From Labrys wisconsinensis (GTDB lineage Bacteria; Pseudomonadota; Alphaproteobacteria; Rhizobiales; Labraceae), in the NCBI RefSeq assembly GCF_030814995.1, contig NZ_JAUSVX010000001.1, positions 930,001 through 994,000 of the forward strand: a stretch of 64,000 nt of DNA. Reading direction: 5' to 3'. Below the pieces are notes generated by a model. The model did not search any database. It worked only from the letters and a program-made list of their open reading frames with translations, and was not told the DNA's origin. The number at the start of each line of letters is the position of its first letter. Position 1 is the first letter of the stretch. Shown here piece by piece: positions 51,138 to 60,951 of this stretch. The translations under genes and the position numbers were made by a program.

Positions 51138-52370
51138 TCAGGCCCCCGGACCGGCCGGCTCGTAGAGGTCGAGGATGCGGCCGCGGATGGTCCAGGTCGC
51201 GGCCGGGTCCGGGTCGAGCGTCGCCAGCAGGGGGGTCGTGGCGGCGCCGAGCGCGATCACGTCGGTGCCGATCAGGCCGGCCTGCAGGCGGGGGATGGCG
51301 CGGTCGCGGCGCAGGCCGATGGTGGGATGCAGCGGGTGGGCGCGCTCGACCAGGCGGTCCAGCACATGCGGCGGCAGGTCGCTGCCGATCAGGATCGTCT
51401 GCGGGTCGAGCGTGTTCTCCAGCGTGGCGACCAGCCAGCGCAGATGGTCTGCCGCCGCCTCGATCCAGGCCTCGGTCGCCGCGCGGGCGCCATCGATCAG
51501 GTCGGGCAGGCTGAGGTCGAGGTCGTGGATCGCATCCTCGCCCGGCGCGATCCGGCCGAGCAGGCCTTCGAGCGACAGGATCGATTCCAGGTAGAGCGTC
51601 TCCTCGCCCCGCCGCACCAGGATGCGGCCGACCTCGCCGGCATTGGCCGAGCCGCCGCGGTAGATCGCCCCGTTCTGCACCAGGCCGCCGCCGAGGCCGT
51701 GGCCGAGGAAGAGGTAGCAGAAATGCTGCAGGCCGACGCCGCGGCCGAAGGTGAGCTCGCCGAGGGCGCCGGCATTCGCGTCGTTCTCGACGATGACGGC
51801 AAGGCCCGTGTCCTCGGCCAGGCCGCGGTCGAGCTCGTAGCCGTGCACCCTGCTCCAGAACTCGCCTTCCAGCAGCGGGCTGTCGAGCTCCTCGCCATCG
51901 AGGCGCAGGCGGGGTGAGGCGATGCCGACGCCCCAGACGCGCCGGCGCTCGACGCCGGCGGCGGCGATGAGCCCGTCGACGAGACGACGCAGCGTGCCGC
52001 GCACCCCGGCTTCCGACGGGTCCGTCAGCGGCTCGCGGATCTGCGCCCGCTCGGCATAGGCGAAATCGATCAGCACGGCGCGCACCGCGGTGCGGTCGAG
52101 GTGCAGCCCGATGCCGAAGCCGCAATCGGCGGCGATGCGATAGCTCGTCGGCGGCTGGCCCTTGCCGCCATAGACCTTGCCGGCGGGCACCACCAGCCCG
52201 CCATCCCACAGGTCCTGGGTGATGTTGGAGACGGCCTGCGGGCTGAGCTGCACCAGGCGCGCGATCTCGGCGCGGCTGAGCGAGGGGTCGCGCCTGAGCA
52301 GGCCGAGCACCGTCTGCCGGTTCAGCCGCTTGGTGAAGCCGTGGTTCTTCCCGAGGCCTGGGTCTTTCAC
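51138..52370 (-). CDS. ROK-family transcriptional repressor
   Basis: About 410 residues: an N-terminal winged helix (NRQTVLGLLRRDPSLSRAEIARLVQLSPQAVSNITQDLWDGGLV) fused to a ROK kinase-like effector domain. ATPase-domain motifs are degenerate. VENDANAGALGELTFGRGVGLQHF is the sugar-kinase-like segment with the D-A-N triad. The GTG at 52370 is taken as start because an in-frame GTG at 52403 would place the operator (52377-52399) inside the coding region. Divergent from the Gfo/Idh gene. Its operator is repeated before the CUT1 operon, so it is that operon's probable repressor. Confidence 0.88.
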   Translation of the reverse strand: MKDPGLGKNHGFTKRLNRQTVLGLLRRDPSLSRAEIARLVQLSPQAVSNITQDLWDGGLVVPAGKVYGGKGQPPTSYRIAADCGFGIGLHLDRTAVRAVLIDFAYAERAQIREPLTDPSEAGVRGTLRRLVDGLIAAAGVERRRVWGVGIASPRLRLDGEELDSPLLEGEFWSRVHGYELDRGLAEDTGLAVIVENDANAGALGELTFGRGVGLQHFCYLFLGHGLGGGLVQNGAIYRGGSANAGEVGRILVRRGEETLYLESILSLEGLLGRIAPGEDAIHDLDLSLPDLIDGARAATEAWIEAAADHLRWLVATLENTLDPQTILIGSDLPPHVLDRLVERAHPLHPTIGLRRDRAIPRLQAGLIGTDVIALGAATTPLLATLDPDPAATWTIRGRILDLYEPAGPGA

Positions 52371-52376
52371 AATTTC

Positions 52377-52399
52377 ATAAATCCAGTTTGTTGATTTAA
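52377..52399. promoter_or_regulatory. ROK operator between the repressor and the Gfo/Idh gene
   Basis: ATAAATCCA-GTTTG-TTGATTTAA: left half-site identical to 43997-44005, right half-site with two changes from the perfect copy, same 5-base centre. Suits autoregulation plus control of the divergent oxidoreductase. Confidence 0.82.
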
Positions 52400-52466
52400 C
52401 CACGTCGCCGGGGCATTATCCAGCCCGCGGGCCGCGTTCCTGCAGCCCCCCTTCTGGAGATCGAGC

Positions 52467-53531
52467 ATGAGTATCCGGGTCGGCCTGATCGGGCTTGGCG
52501 AAGTCGCGCAGCTGATGCACCTGCCCCTGCTCGCCGACGACCCGCGCTTCCGCATCGCGGCGGTCATGGACGTCTCGCCCTCGCTCCTCGCCCATGTGGC
52601 GGCGCGCTACGGCGTCGGCAAGACCTATGCCGATGCGCGGGCGCTGCTCGGCGACCCCGAGATCGACGCGGTGTTCATCCTGACGCCCGACCATCTCCAT
52701 GCCGGCCTCCTGTCGCAGGCGATGGACGCCGGCAAGCACGTGTTCATCGAGAAGCCGGTGTGCCTGACGCTCGCCGAGCTCGAGCCGATCCTGCCTCGGG
52801 CCGCGACCTATGGGAAGACGCTGTTCGTCGGCTACATGCGCCGCTTCTCCCGGCCCTTCCTGGAGCTGAAGCGCCGGCTGCCGCCGGCGGACGAGATCAT
52901 CCACGTCCGCATCCGCGACCTCATCTGCGAAGGCCCGTTCTTCATCCGCCAGACCCGGCCGGTGTTCTATCCCACCGACGTGCCGCGGCCGATCATCGAG
53001 GCCGGCCGCGCCGAGACGGACCGGCTGCTGCGCTCGGCGATCGGCGAGAGGTCCTCCGCCGAGCAGCGGCGCGCCTATCAGGTCCTGACCGGCCTGTCCT
53101 CGCACAGCTTCTCGGCGATGCGCGAGCTGTTCGGCATGCCGCAGGGGCTGCACGCGGCCGTGCAGCACAAGGGTGAGCGCATCGTCGCCCTGTTCGACTA
53201 CGGGCATTTCACCGCGGTCTACGAGGCGGTGATCAACAATGTCGCGCGCTTCGACGCCGGCATCGAGGTGCTGACCGACCGCCAGCAGTTCCGGGTGACC
53301 TACGACACGCCCTATGTGCGCAACCTGCCGACGCAGCTCACGGTGACCACTTCGACGGACACGGACACGCACAGCGAAATCGTCGGGCCGAGCTACGAGG
53401 ACCCGTTCCGCATCGAGCTCGACGCCTTCCATGACTGCATCGCCGGCGGCGCCCGGCCGAAGACGACGCTGGAGGACGCGCGCCAGGACCTCGACCTCTT
53501 CGCCGCCGTCGGCCGCGCCTTTCCGGCCTGA
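52467..53531 (+). CDS. Gfo/Idh/MocA-family oxidoreductase
   Basis: 354-residue NAD(P)-dependent sugar/inositol-type dehydrogenase. IRVGLIGLGEVAQLMHLPLLADDPRFRIAAVMDVSP is the Rossmann opening; AMDAGKHVFIEKPVCLTLAE holds the EKP motif with catalytic Lys. GYMRRFSRPFLELKRRL and the C-terminal alpha/beta half follow. The start follows TTCTGGAGATCGAGC. Divergent from the ROK repressor across the shared operator, so it likely belongs to the same carbohydrate regulon as the CUT1 operon. Confidence 0.9.
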   Translation: MSIRVGLIGLGEVAQLMHLPLLADDPRFRIAAVMDVSPSLLAHVAARYGVGKTYADARALLGDPEIDAVFILTPDHLHAGLLSQAMDAGKHVFIEKPVCLTLAELEPILPRAATYGKTLFVGYMRRFSRPFLELKRRLPPADEIIHVRIRDLICEGPFFIRQTRPVFYPTDVPRPIIEAGRAETDRLLRSAIGERSSAEQRRAYQVLTGLSSHSFSAMRELFGMPQGLHAAVQHKGERIVALFDYGHFTAVYEAVINNVARFDAGIEVLTDRQQFRVTYDTPYVRNLPTQLTVTTSTDTDTHSEIVGPSYEDPFRIELDAFHDCIAGGARPKTTLEDARQDLDLFAAVGRAFPA

Positions 53532-53583
53532 CGCGGCCGCCCCGATCGACGCCTGCAAGGCGGGGCCGGGTCATCCGCCAAAA

Positions 53584-53595
53584 GTGCATACACTG
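53584..53595. promoter_or_regulatory. Interrupted palindrome before the B12/aspartate-dehydrogenase trio
   Basis: AGTG-CATA-CACT within an AT-richer stretch, 57 bases upstream of the aspartate-dehydrogenase-like gene. GTGCATACAC-like sequences can be GntR/FadR-class operators. No regulator adjoins it, and the site is short. Confidence 0.35.
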
Positions 53596-53652
53596 AAGTA
53601 GACAGAATTCGAAAGCTGCTCCATTGTATCCTCCGGCAGGTCAGAGCCGACG

Positions 53653-54471
53653 ATGCAGAGCACACCCTTCCGAACCCCGAGCCCGCGCGTGGCCGTCATC
53701 GGCGCCGGCGCCATGGCGCTCGCGCTCGCCGCGGGCCTCGCCGGCGGCGACCCGCCGCTGCGGATCGGCGCGGTGCTGGCGCGCCGGCCGCCTGCTGCGC
53801 CCGCCTTCGACGGCATGGCCGTCTGCGCCGACGCCGCGGGCCTGCTCGCCTGGGGGCCGGACCTGGTGGTCGAATGCGCCGGCCATGGCGCGATGCGAGA
53901 CCTCGTTCCCGCCTGCCTCGCCGCCGGCGTCGACTGCATCATCGCCTCGGTCGGCGCCCTGGCCGAGCCGGCCGTGCTGGCCGACGTCCGGGCAGCAGCG
54001 GAGCGCGGCCGGGCGCGCCTCGTCGTCCCCGCCGGCGCGCTCGGCGGGCTCGACGCCCTCGCCGCCGCCAGGCTCGCCGGCCTCACTGCCGTGACCTATC
54101 GCGGCAGCAAGCCGCCCGCCGCCTGGAAAGGCACCCCGGCCGAGGAAGCCTGCGACCTCGACGCCCTGGAGCGGCCCGCCATCGTCTTCGAGGGCTCGGC
54201 GGCGGAGGCGGCGGCCCGCTTTCCCCGCAACGCCAACGTCACCGCCGCGCTCGCCCTGGCCGGCCTCGGTCCGGAGGCGACCCGGGTGACGCTGGTCGCC
54301 GACCCCGGCCTCGTCGCCAACACCCACCGCATCGAGGCCGAGGGCGCATTCGGCCGCTTCGTGTTCGAGACGGAGAACCGGGCCCTGCCGGACAATCCCC
54401 GCACCTCCCTTCTGGCGGCGCTCAGCTTGCAGCACGCCGTGCTCAATCATGTCGCGCCCCTGATCCCGTGA
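53653..54471 (+). CDS. L-aspartate dehydrogenase-family protein (AspDH/NadX-like)
   Basis: 272-residue NAD(P)-dependent amino-acid dehydrogenase. VAVIGAGAMALALAAGLAGG binds cofactor, VVECAGHGAMRDLVPACLAAGVDCIIASVGALAEPAVL is the family mid-region, RLVVPAGALGGLDALAAARLAGL follows, and YRGSKPPAAWKGTPAEE plus FPRNANVTAALALAGLG are the AspDH-specific active-site stretches (Lys/His environment). In AspDH the reaction is oxaloacetate + NH3 to and from L-aspartate. First gene of a coupled trio: its stop overlaps the next start by one base. The context with B12 and FAD proteins suggests it acts on a related amino acid. Confidence 0.87.
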   Translation: MQSTPFRTPSPRVAVIGAGAMALALAAGLAGGDPPLRIGAVLARRPPAAPAFDGMAVCADAAGLLAWGPDLVVECAGHGAMRDLVPACLAAGVDCIIASVGALAEPAVLADVRAAAERGRARLVVPAGALGGLDALAAARLAGLTAVTYRGSKPPAAWKGTPAEEACDLDALERPAIVFEGSAAEAAARFPRNANVTAALALAGLGPEATRVTLVADPGLVANTHRIEAEGAFGRFVFETENRALPDNPRTSLLAALSLQHAVLNHVAPLIP

Positions 54472-56240
54472 TGGCCCTTCCCTCCAAACCCACCGCCGGG
54501 GTGCGTCTTGCCCGCGCCGACGTCCTGCCGCCCGGCCCGCTCGGCGGCGGCGAGGCTTTTGCGCGCGGACGGGCGGGAGCGGCGACGGTGCGGCTCGGCC
54601 GCTCGGCCTTCCTCGAGGCGCGCGGGGCGGCCAGCGAGCTCGAGGTCAAGCGCCGGATGATCGCCGAGCGCCGCTTCAGCTTCCACGCGCAGATCGGCTA
54701 TCGCGCCATCGAGGACAGCCGCCGCGCCTGGGCGGGGATCCATGACCGGCTGGCCGAGAAGGGCGCCGCCCCGGACCGCTACGGCATCTGCCTCGACTGG
54801 AGCATGGGCTACCCCGCCGCCGAGCGGCGCGGGCGCCCGCGCGGCACCGGCATGATCCTGGAAAGCCCGGCGGATTTCATCGCCCTCACCGCCATGGCGC
54901 CGGTGGCGCCGCATTTCGGCGATTTCGTCCTCGGCATGCCGGCGGCGGTGGAAAACGCGGCGGCGGCCCTGCTGGCCGGCTCCACCACCATCGGCAATCT
55001 CTCGCAGTACTTCACCTTCCGCCTGCCGGGCTGGGGCAACGATGTCGGCACCACCCTGGCGACGGTGGAGGCACTCGGCCTGATCAAGGCGCAGCCGGTG
55101 CCGATCCTGATCCATTCCAATCTCGACGACGGTTATGCCGCCTGGTTCGAGGACATGGGCTCGGCGCTCGGCTTCGCCATGGTCGAGCGCTGGATCGTCG
55201 AGGATCTGATCGGCCTGCCGCTCGGCCATTGCTTCGGCCACACCTTCAGCGAGCCGGCCAAGCGCCTCGCCTTCCAGATCGCCCTCGCCCGCGCCAACCC
55301 GACGCCCGGCACCATGCTCTACGGCAACACCACGCTCTACGGGCCGGAGCCGGTGGCCAATTACGGTGCGCTGGCGAGCTACATGCTGGTCGACGCCTTC
55401 GCCTTATGGTCCACCCCCTCGGGCCAGGCGCTGACGCCGATCCCGGTCACCGAGGCCCGGCGCATTCCGACGGTCGAGGAGGTGGTCGACGCCCATCTCG
55501 CCGCCCGCCGGCTGGTCGAGCGCATCGGCGACCTCGCCCCGATCCTGTCGACGGCAGCGGCCGAGCCGATCGCCGAGACCCTGTTCGCCCGCGGCGTCCG
55601 CTTCCGCGACCGGCTGATGGAGGGTCTCGACGCCGCCGGCTTCGATCTCGCCGATCCCGCCGAGGTGCTGCTGGCGCTGCGCCGCATCGGCCCGGCCGAG
55701 CTGGAGCGCCGCTTCGGCGAGCGCGATGGCGCCGAGGCGGTCGCCAGTCCCTTCGTCGACGAGATCGAGCAACTGGCGCGGCAGGTCCTCGCCGCGGTGC
55801 CGCAGGCCGAGAAGGCGGCGCTGGCGCACCGCCGGCCGCGGGTGGTGGTCGCCACGACGGACGTGCATTTCTACGGCAAGCGCCTTTTGTCCATCGTGCT
55901 CGGCCGGCTCGGCATCGAGCTCGTCGATGGCGGCGTCAGCATCGATCCGGACGTGCTGGCCCGGCGTGCCGCCGAGAGCGGCGCCGAGGCCGTGGCGGTC
56001 TCCACCTATAACGGCGTGGCGCTGAGCTTCGTCCAGCGCCTCAAGGGTGAGCTCGCGCGGCTGCGCATCGAGCCGCGCGTCTTCATCGGCGGCCGCCTGA
56101 ACGAGATTCTCGACGATGCCGGCACCTCGCTGCCGGTCGACGTCACCGACGAGCTGCGCCAGAGCGGCGCCGTGCCCTGCCGGCGCGTCGAGGATCTGGT
56201 GACGGCGCTGGCCGGCATCGCGCCCGGCGCACAGACATGA
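54471..56240 (+). CDS. Large protein with a C-terminal cobalamin-binding domain, mutase-like fusion
   Basis: 589 residues. The C-terminal domain from about residue 455 has the base-off/His-on B12 signature with canonical spacing: DVHFYG (D464, H466, G469), 41 residues, STY in place of SxL, 26 residues, then GG (FIGGRLN). This is the pattern of glutamate mutase S subunit and methylmalonyl-CoA mutase. The N-terminal 430 residues contain repeating barrel-like segments (AAALLAGSTTIGNLSQYFTF, GNTTLYGPEPVANYGALASYMLVDAFALWSTPSG, PVTEARRIPTVEEVVDAHLAARRL) reminiscent of glutamate mutase E. A one-chain E+S fusion is my inference; the substrate is unknown. Confidence 0.82.
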   Translation: MALPSKPTAGVRLARADVLPPGPLGGGEAFARGRAGAATVRLGRSAFLEARGAASELEVKRRMIAERRFSFHAQIGYRAIEDSRRAWAGIHDRLAEKGAAPDRYGICLDWSMGYPAAERRGRPRGTGMILESPADFIALTAMAPVAPHFGDFVLGMPAAVENAAAALLAGSTTIGNLSQYFTFRLPGWGNDVGTTLATVEALGLIKAQPVPILIHSNLDDGYAAWFEDMGSALGFAMVERWIVEDLIGLPLGHCFGHTFSEPAKRLAFQIALARANPTPGTMLYGNTTLYGPEPVANYGALASYMLVDAFALWSTPSGQALTPIPVTEARRIPTVEEVVDAHLAARRLVERIGDLAPILSTAAAEPIAETLFARGVRFRDRLMEGLDAAGFDLADPAEVLLALRRIGPAELERRFGERDGAEAVASPFVDEIEQLARQVLAAVPQAEKAALAHRRPRVVVATTDVHFYGKRLLSIVLGRLGIELVDGGVSIDPDVLARRAAESGAEAVAVSTYNGVALSFVQRLKGELARLRIEPRVFIGGRLNEILDDAGTSLPVDVTDELRQSGAVPCRRVEDLVTALAGIAPGAQT

Positions 56241-57871
56241 AGGGACGAGCGGTGAACGGGAACGAAGAGAGCTGCGACGTCCTGGTGATCGGCTCGGGCT
56301 CGGCCGCGCTGTCGGCGGCGCTGCGGGCGGCCGCCGGCGGGCTCGATGTCCTGGTGCTGGAGAAGACAGGCTGGCTCGGCGGCACCAGCGCCATGTCCGG
56401 CGCCGGTGTGTGGCTGCCGGCCAATCCGATCGCCAAGGCCGCCGGCCTCGACGACAGCCCGGAGGAGGCGCTCGCCTATCTGCGCGCCGTCTCGCCGCCG
56501 GGCTGGCAGGTCGAGGAGGACCGGCTGTGGCAGGCCTTCGCAGAGGCCGCCCCGCGCCTCGCCGCCTTCCTGATCGAGCGCACGCCGCTGCGCTTCGAGC
56601 TGATCGACGAGCCCGACCCGATGTCCGAGCAGCCCGGCGGCAAGCTGCGCGGGCGCATGCTCTCGCCCAAGGCGCTGAGCCGTCGCCTGCTGGGGCGCCA
56701 TGCCGGGACGCTCCGCCGCTCGACCCTGCCGCACCTCTTCACCTATCGCGAGATGGTCGACAGCGACCCCTATCACCATCCGGTGCGGGCGGCGCTGCGC
56801 GTCCTGCCCAAGCTCGCCTGGCGCCTCCTCACCGATGCCGGCGGCCAGGGCACGGCGCTGATGACCGGCCTGCTCAAAGGCTGCCTCGACGCCGGCTGCC
56901 GTATCGAGCTGAAGTCACGCGCCATGGAGCTGCTGCGCGACGAGAGCAACGCCGTCACCGGCGCCGCGGTCGAGCAAGACGGGCGCCGGCGCACCATCAG
57001 GGCGCGCCGCGGCGTGGTGCTGGCGACCGGCGGGTTCGAATGGCATGCCGGCCTGCTCGCCGAGCATTTCCCCGGCCCGCTCGACCGGCGCGGCAGCCCG
57101 CGCACCAATGCGGGCGACGGCCAGATCATGGCCGCCGCCGCCGGCGCCCGGCTCGACCGCATGGACCAGGCCAACATCTATCCCTGCCTGCCCACCACCT
57201 ATGAGGGCCAGCCGCACGGCCTGCCCTTCACCTTCCAGGCCGAGCCGCATTCGATCGTGGTCGACCGCCACGGCCGGCGCTTCATCAGCGAGAGCGACTT
57301 CAACATCGGCGAGGCCATGGACCGCCGCGATCCCGCCACCGGCGAGCCCGTGCACCTGCCGGTCTGGCTCATCGGCGACCGGCGCCTGCTGCGCCGCTCG
57401 CTGCCCTTCCTCTGGTATGCAAGGAAGCAGCCGGGCTGGGTGATCAAGGCGCCCAGCATCGAGGCCCTGGCCGGCCGGACCGGCGTGCCCGCCGGCGCCC
57501 TGGCGGAGACCATCGCCCGCTTCAACCGCTTCTGCGACCAGGGCCGCGACGAGGATTTCGCCCGCGGCGAGTCGGCCTGGGAGAGCTACAAGTCGCACGG
57601 CCCCGAGGGCAAGTTCGGCCGGCTGGATGAGGCGCCCTTCGTTGCCATGTCGCTCAACCGCTCGATCCTCGGCACCAAGGGCGGGGCGCGCACCAACGAG
57701 CGCGGCCAGGTGCTGCGCGAGGACGGCTCGATCATCGCCGGCCTCTATGCCGCGGGCCTGGCCATGGCCAACCCGATCGGCACCCGCGCCGTCGGCGCCG
57801 GGACGACCCTGGGGCCGAACCTCACCTGGGGTTTCATCTGCGCCGAGACGCTGCTCCGGGAGAACCGGTAG
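56237..57871 (+). CDS. FAD-binding dehydrogenase (fumarate-reductase/3-ketosteroid-dehydrogenase-like)
   Basis: 544-residue flavoprotein. CDVLVIGSGSAALSAALRAAAGGLDVLVLEKTGWLGGTSAMSGAGVWLPANP is the FAD dinucleotide motif with the G.s..SGg segment of the FRD/SDH/KstD family, and GIxAxGxA-like LYAAGLAMANPIGTRAVGAGTTLGPNLTWGFICAETL closes the FAD domain. Such enzymes dehydrogenate or hydrogenate alpha-beta bonds of acids or steroids. The ATG overlaps the mutase-like stop (ATGA); GTG 56252 has a better ribosome binding site (AAGGGA, 6 bases) and may be the true start. Confidence 0.88.
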   Translation: MKGRAVNGNEESCDVLVIGSGSAALSAALRAAAGGLDVLVLEKTGWLGGTSAMSGAGVWLPANPIAKAAGLDDSPEEALAYLRAVSPPGWQVEEDRLWQAFAEAAPRLAAFLIERTPLRFELIDEPDPMSEQPGGKLRGRMLSPKALSRRLLGRHAGTLRRSTLPHLFTYREMVDSDPYHHPVRAALRVLPKLAWRLLTDAGGQGTALMTGLLKGCLDAGCRIELKSRAMELLRDESNAVTGAAVEQDGRRRTIRARRGVVLATGGFEWHAGLLAEHFPGPLDRRGSPRTNAGDGQIMAAAAGARLDRMDQANIYPCLPTTYEGQPHGLPFTFQAEPHSIVVDRHGRRFISESDFNIGEAMDRRDPATGEPVHLPVWLIGDRRLLRRSLPFLWYARKQPGWVIKAPSIEALAGRTGVPAGALAETIARFNRFCDQGRDEDFARGESAWESYKSHGPEGKFGRLDEAPFVAMSLNRSILGTKGGARTNERGQVLREDGSIIAGLYAAGLAMANPIGTRAVGAGTTLGPNLTWGFICAETLLRENR

Positions 57872-57975
57872 GATCGCCGTTGCAGGGCGCACCCGCCAAC
57901 AGCCCTTCCGACGAGCCCATGGACGCTACCCGGCCGGCGCCCGACCGGATATCATTCCCGCCTCGCCATCATGGG

Positions 57976-58278
57976 ATGCGGACATTGGACCTGCAGGCCT
58001 TCAGGGATTCGCTCGCGGAACCACAGCCGCCCCGCGGCCTCCACCCGGCGTTGCAGGCGCTGTGGTGGGACGCGAAGGGCGATTGGACGACGGCGCATGA
58101 GCATGCCCAGGAACGGGACGATGTCGCAGGCATGCGGGTGCACGCCTATCTCCACCGCAAGGAGGGCGACCCGTTCAACGCCGACTATTGGTATCGCCGC
58201 AGCGGCGCCGCACCGTCGAGGCTGACACTCGACGGCGAGTGGGAGGCTCTGGTGCACACATTCCTCGCGCAAGATTGA
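57976..58278 (+). CDS. Small conserved hypothetical protein
   Basis: About 100 residues. The segment ALQALWWDAKGDWTTAHEHAQERDDVAGMRVHAYLHRKEGDPFNADYWYRRSGA is a recurring pattern of short soluble proteins I have seen in many proteobacteria, with no assigned function; it looks like a small helical repeat. ATG 57976 is taken because the recognisable sequence begins MRTLDLQAFRDSLA; ATG 57919 or TTG 57880 would add a low-complexity tail. It is 100 bases beyond the FAD dehydrogenase and may not belong to that operon. Confidence 0.75.
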   Translation: MRTLDLQAFRDSLAEPQPPRGLHPALQALWWDAKGDWTTAHEHAQERDDVAGMRVHAYLHRKEGDPFNADYWYRRSGAAPSRLTLDGEWEALVHTFLAQD

Positions 58279-58330
58279 GGACGATGCCGGCAAGCGATGC
58301 AGGCATCGCGCTGCGTGCGGAAGCCGGGGC

Positions 58331-59242
58331 TCAAACCTGCCGGACGATGGTGCCGATCACATTGACGAGAAGGCGCGCGGCGGTCAGGGCCGACAGGCCG
58401 TCCATGTCGGCGGGAGGATAGAGCTCGACAAGGTCGAATCCGGCGATCGCGGCCCGCCTGCCGAGGCCCGCGATCAGGTCGATCGCCTGCGTGTAGCTGA
58501 GGCCGCCGGGGGTGCGCGCCGCCACGCCCGGCATGATGCCGGGATCGAGGCTGTCGCAGTCGAGGGTGACGACGACCCGAGCTCCTTCCGGAACATGCCG
58601 CAGGGCGGCTTCGACGCCCTGGGCGTGAATCTCGCGGGCGGTGACGAAGCGGCTGCCATAGTGCCGCGCCGCTTCGATGTCGGCGAGGCGCGCGCTGCCG
58701 ACGCCGCGGAGGCCGACCTGCACGATGCCGGCGACATGCGGCATCTCGCTCGCCCGGCGCATCGGGCTCGAATAGCCCCAGCGTTCGCCATGGACCTCGT
58801 CGCGCCAGTCGATATGGGCGTCGATCTGCAGGATCCAGACCGGCCCTCGATCCGCAAACCCGGCGAGGAAGGGAATGGTCGCGGAACAGTCGCCGCCGAG
58901 CAGGATCGGGACCGCCGGCAAGGCCAGGACCTCGCGCGTCCTCGCCTCGATCCGCGCCCGGTTGCCGGCATTGTCATGCAGGGTGGTCGGGATGTCGCCG
59001 GCGTCGATGCAGCAGGCCGGCTTGCCGTCGAACAGCGGGCCGCCGAGATCGAAATCCCAGTGCTCGACGAGCGCGGCGTCGTCCTGGCTCGCGGCGCGGA
59101 TGGCGTCGGCGGCCAGGGCATGGCCACTGCTGTCCTTGCCGGGATAGGTGCTGCCGTGACCGGCGCCGAAGATCACCGCACGGGGGATGCGGCCGTCGGC
59201 GAGGCGATCGGGAAGGCCGAGGAAGGGCGGCGAGGCGGTCAT
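58331..59242 (-). CDS. Arginase/agmatinase-family ureohydrolase with a Cys metal ligand
   Basis: 303-residue ureohydrolase-fold protein. The metal sites are GGDCS (C119, where arginase has His in GGDHS), DAHID (D141, H143, D145) and TLDCDSLDPGIMPG (D228, D230). GFDLVELYPPAD corresponds to the C-terminal Glu motif. DcsB, an N-omega-hydroxy-L-arginine hydrolase of D-cycloserine synthesis, also has Cys at this His, so amidine or hydroxyguanidine substrates are conceivable. The start is ATG 59242. It is 22 bases upstream of nothing co-directional except the ABC-F gene end, whose stop lies at 59265. Confidence 0.87.
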   Translation of the reverse strand: MTASPPFLGLPDRLADGRIPRAVIFGAGHGSTYPGKDSSGHALAADAIRAASQDDAALVEHWDFDLGGPLFDGKPACCIDAGDIPTTLHDNAGNRARIEARTREVLALPAVPILLGGDCSATIPFLAGFADRGPVWILQIDAHIDWRDEVHGERWGYSSPMRRASEMPHVAGIVQVGLRGVGSARLADIEAARHYGSRFVTAREIHAQGVEAALRHVPEGARVVVTLDCDSLDPGIMPGVAARTPGGLSYTQAIDLIAGLGRRAAIAGFDLVELYPPADMDGLSALTAARLLVNVIGTIVRQV

Positions 59243-59264
59243 GTCCTGATGGTCCCGTGATGGC

Positions 59265-60887
<1,623 letters not shown>

Positions 60888-60951
60888 GCACGAGGGTCCG
60901 AGGGAGGGAGCCCCGCCATTACGGCATGGAGCCGGGCCGCGGAAGGCCCGC

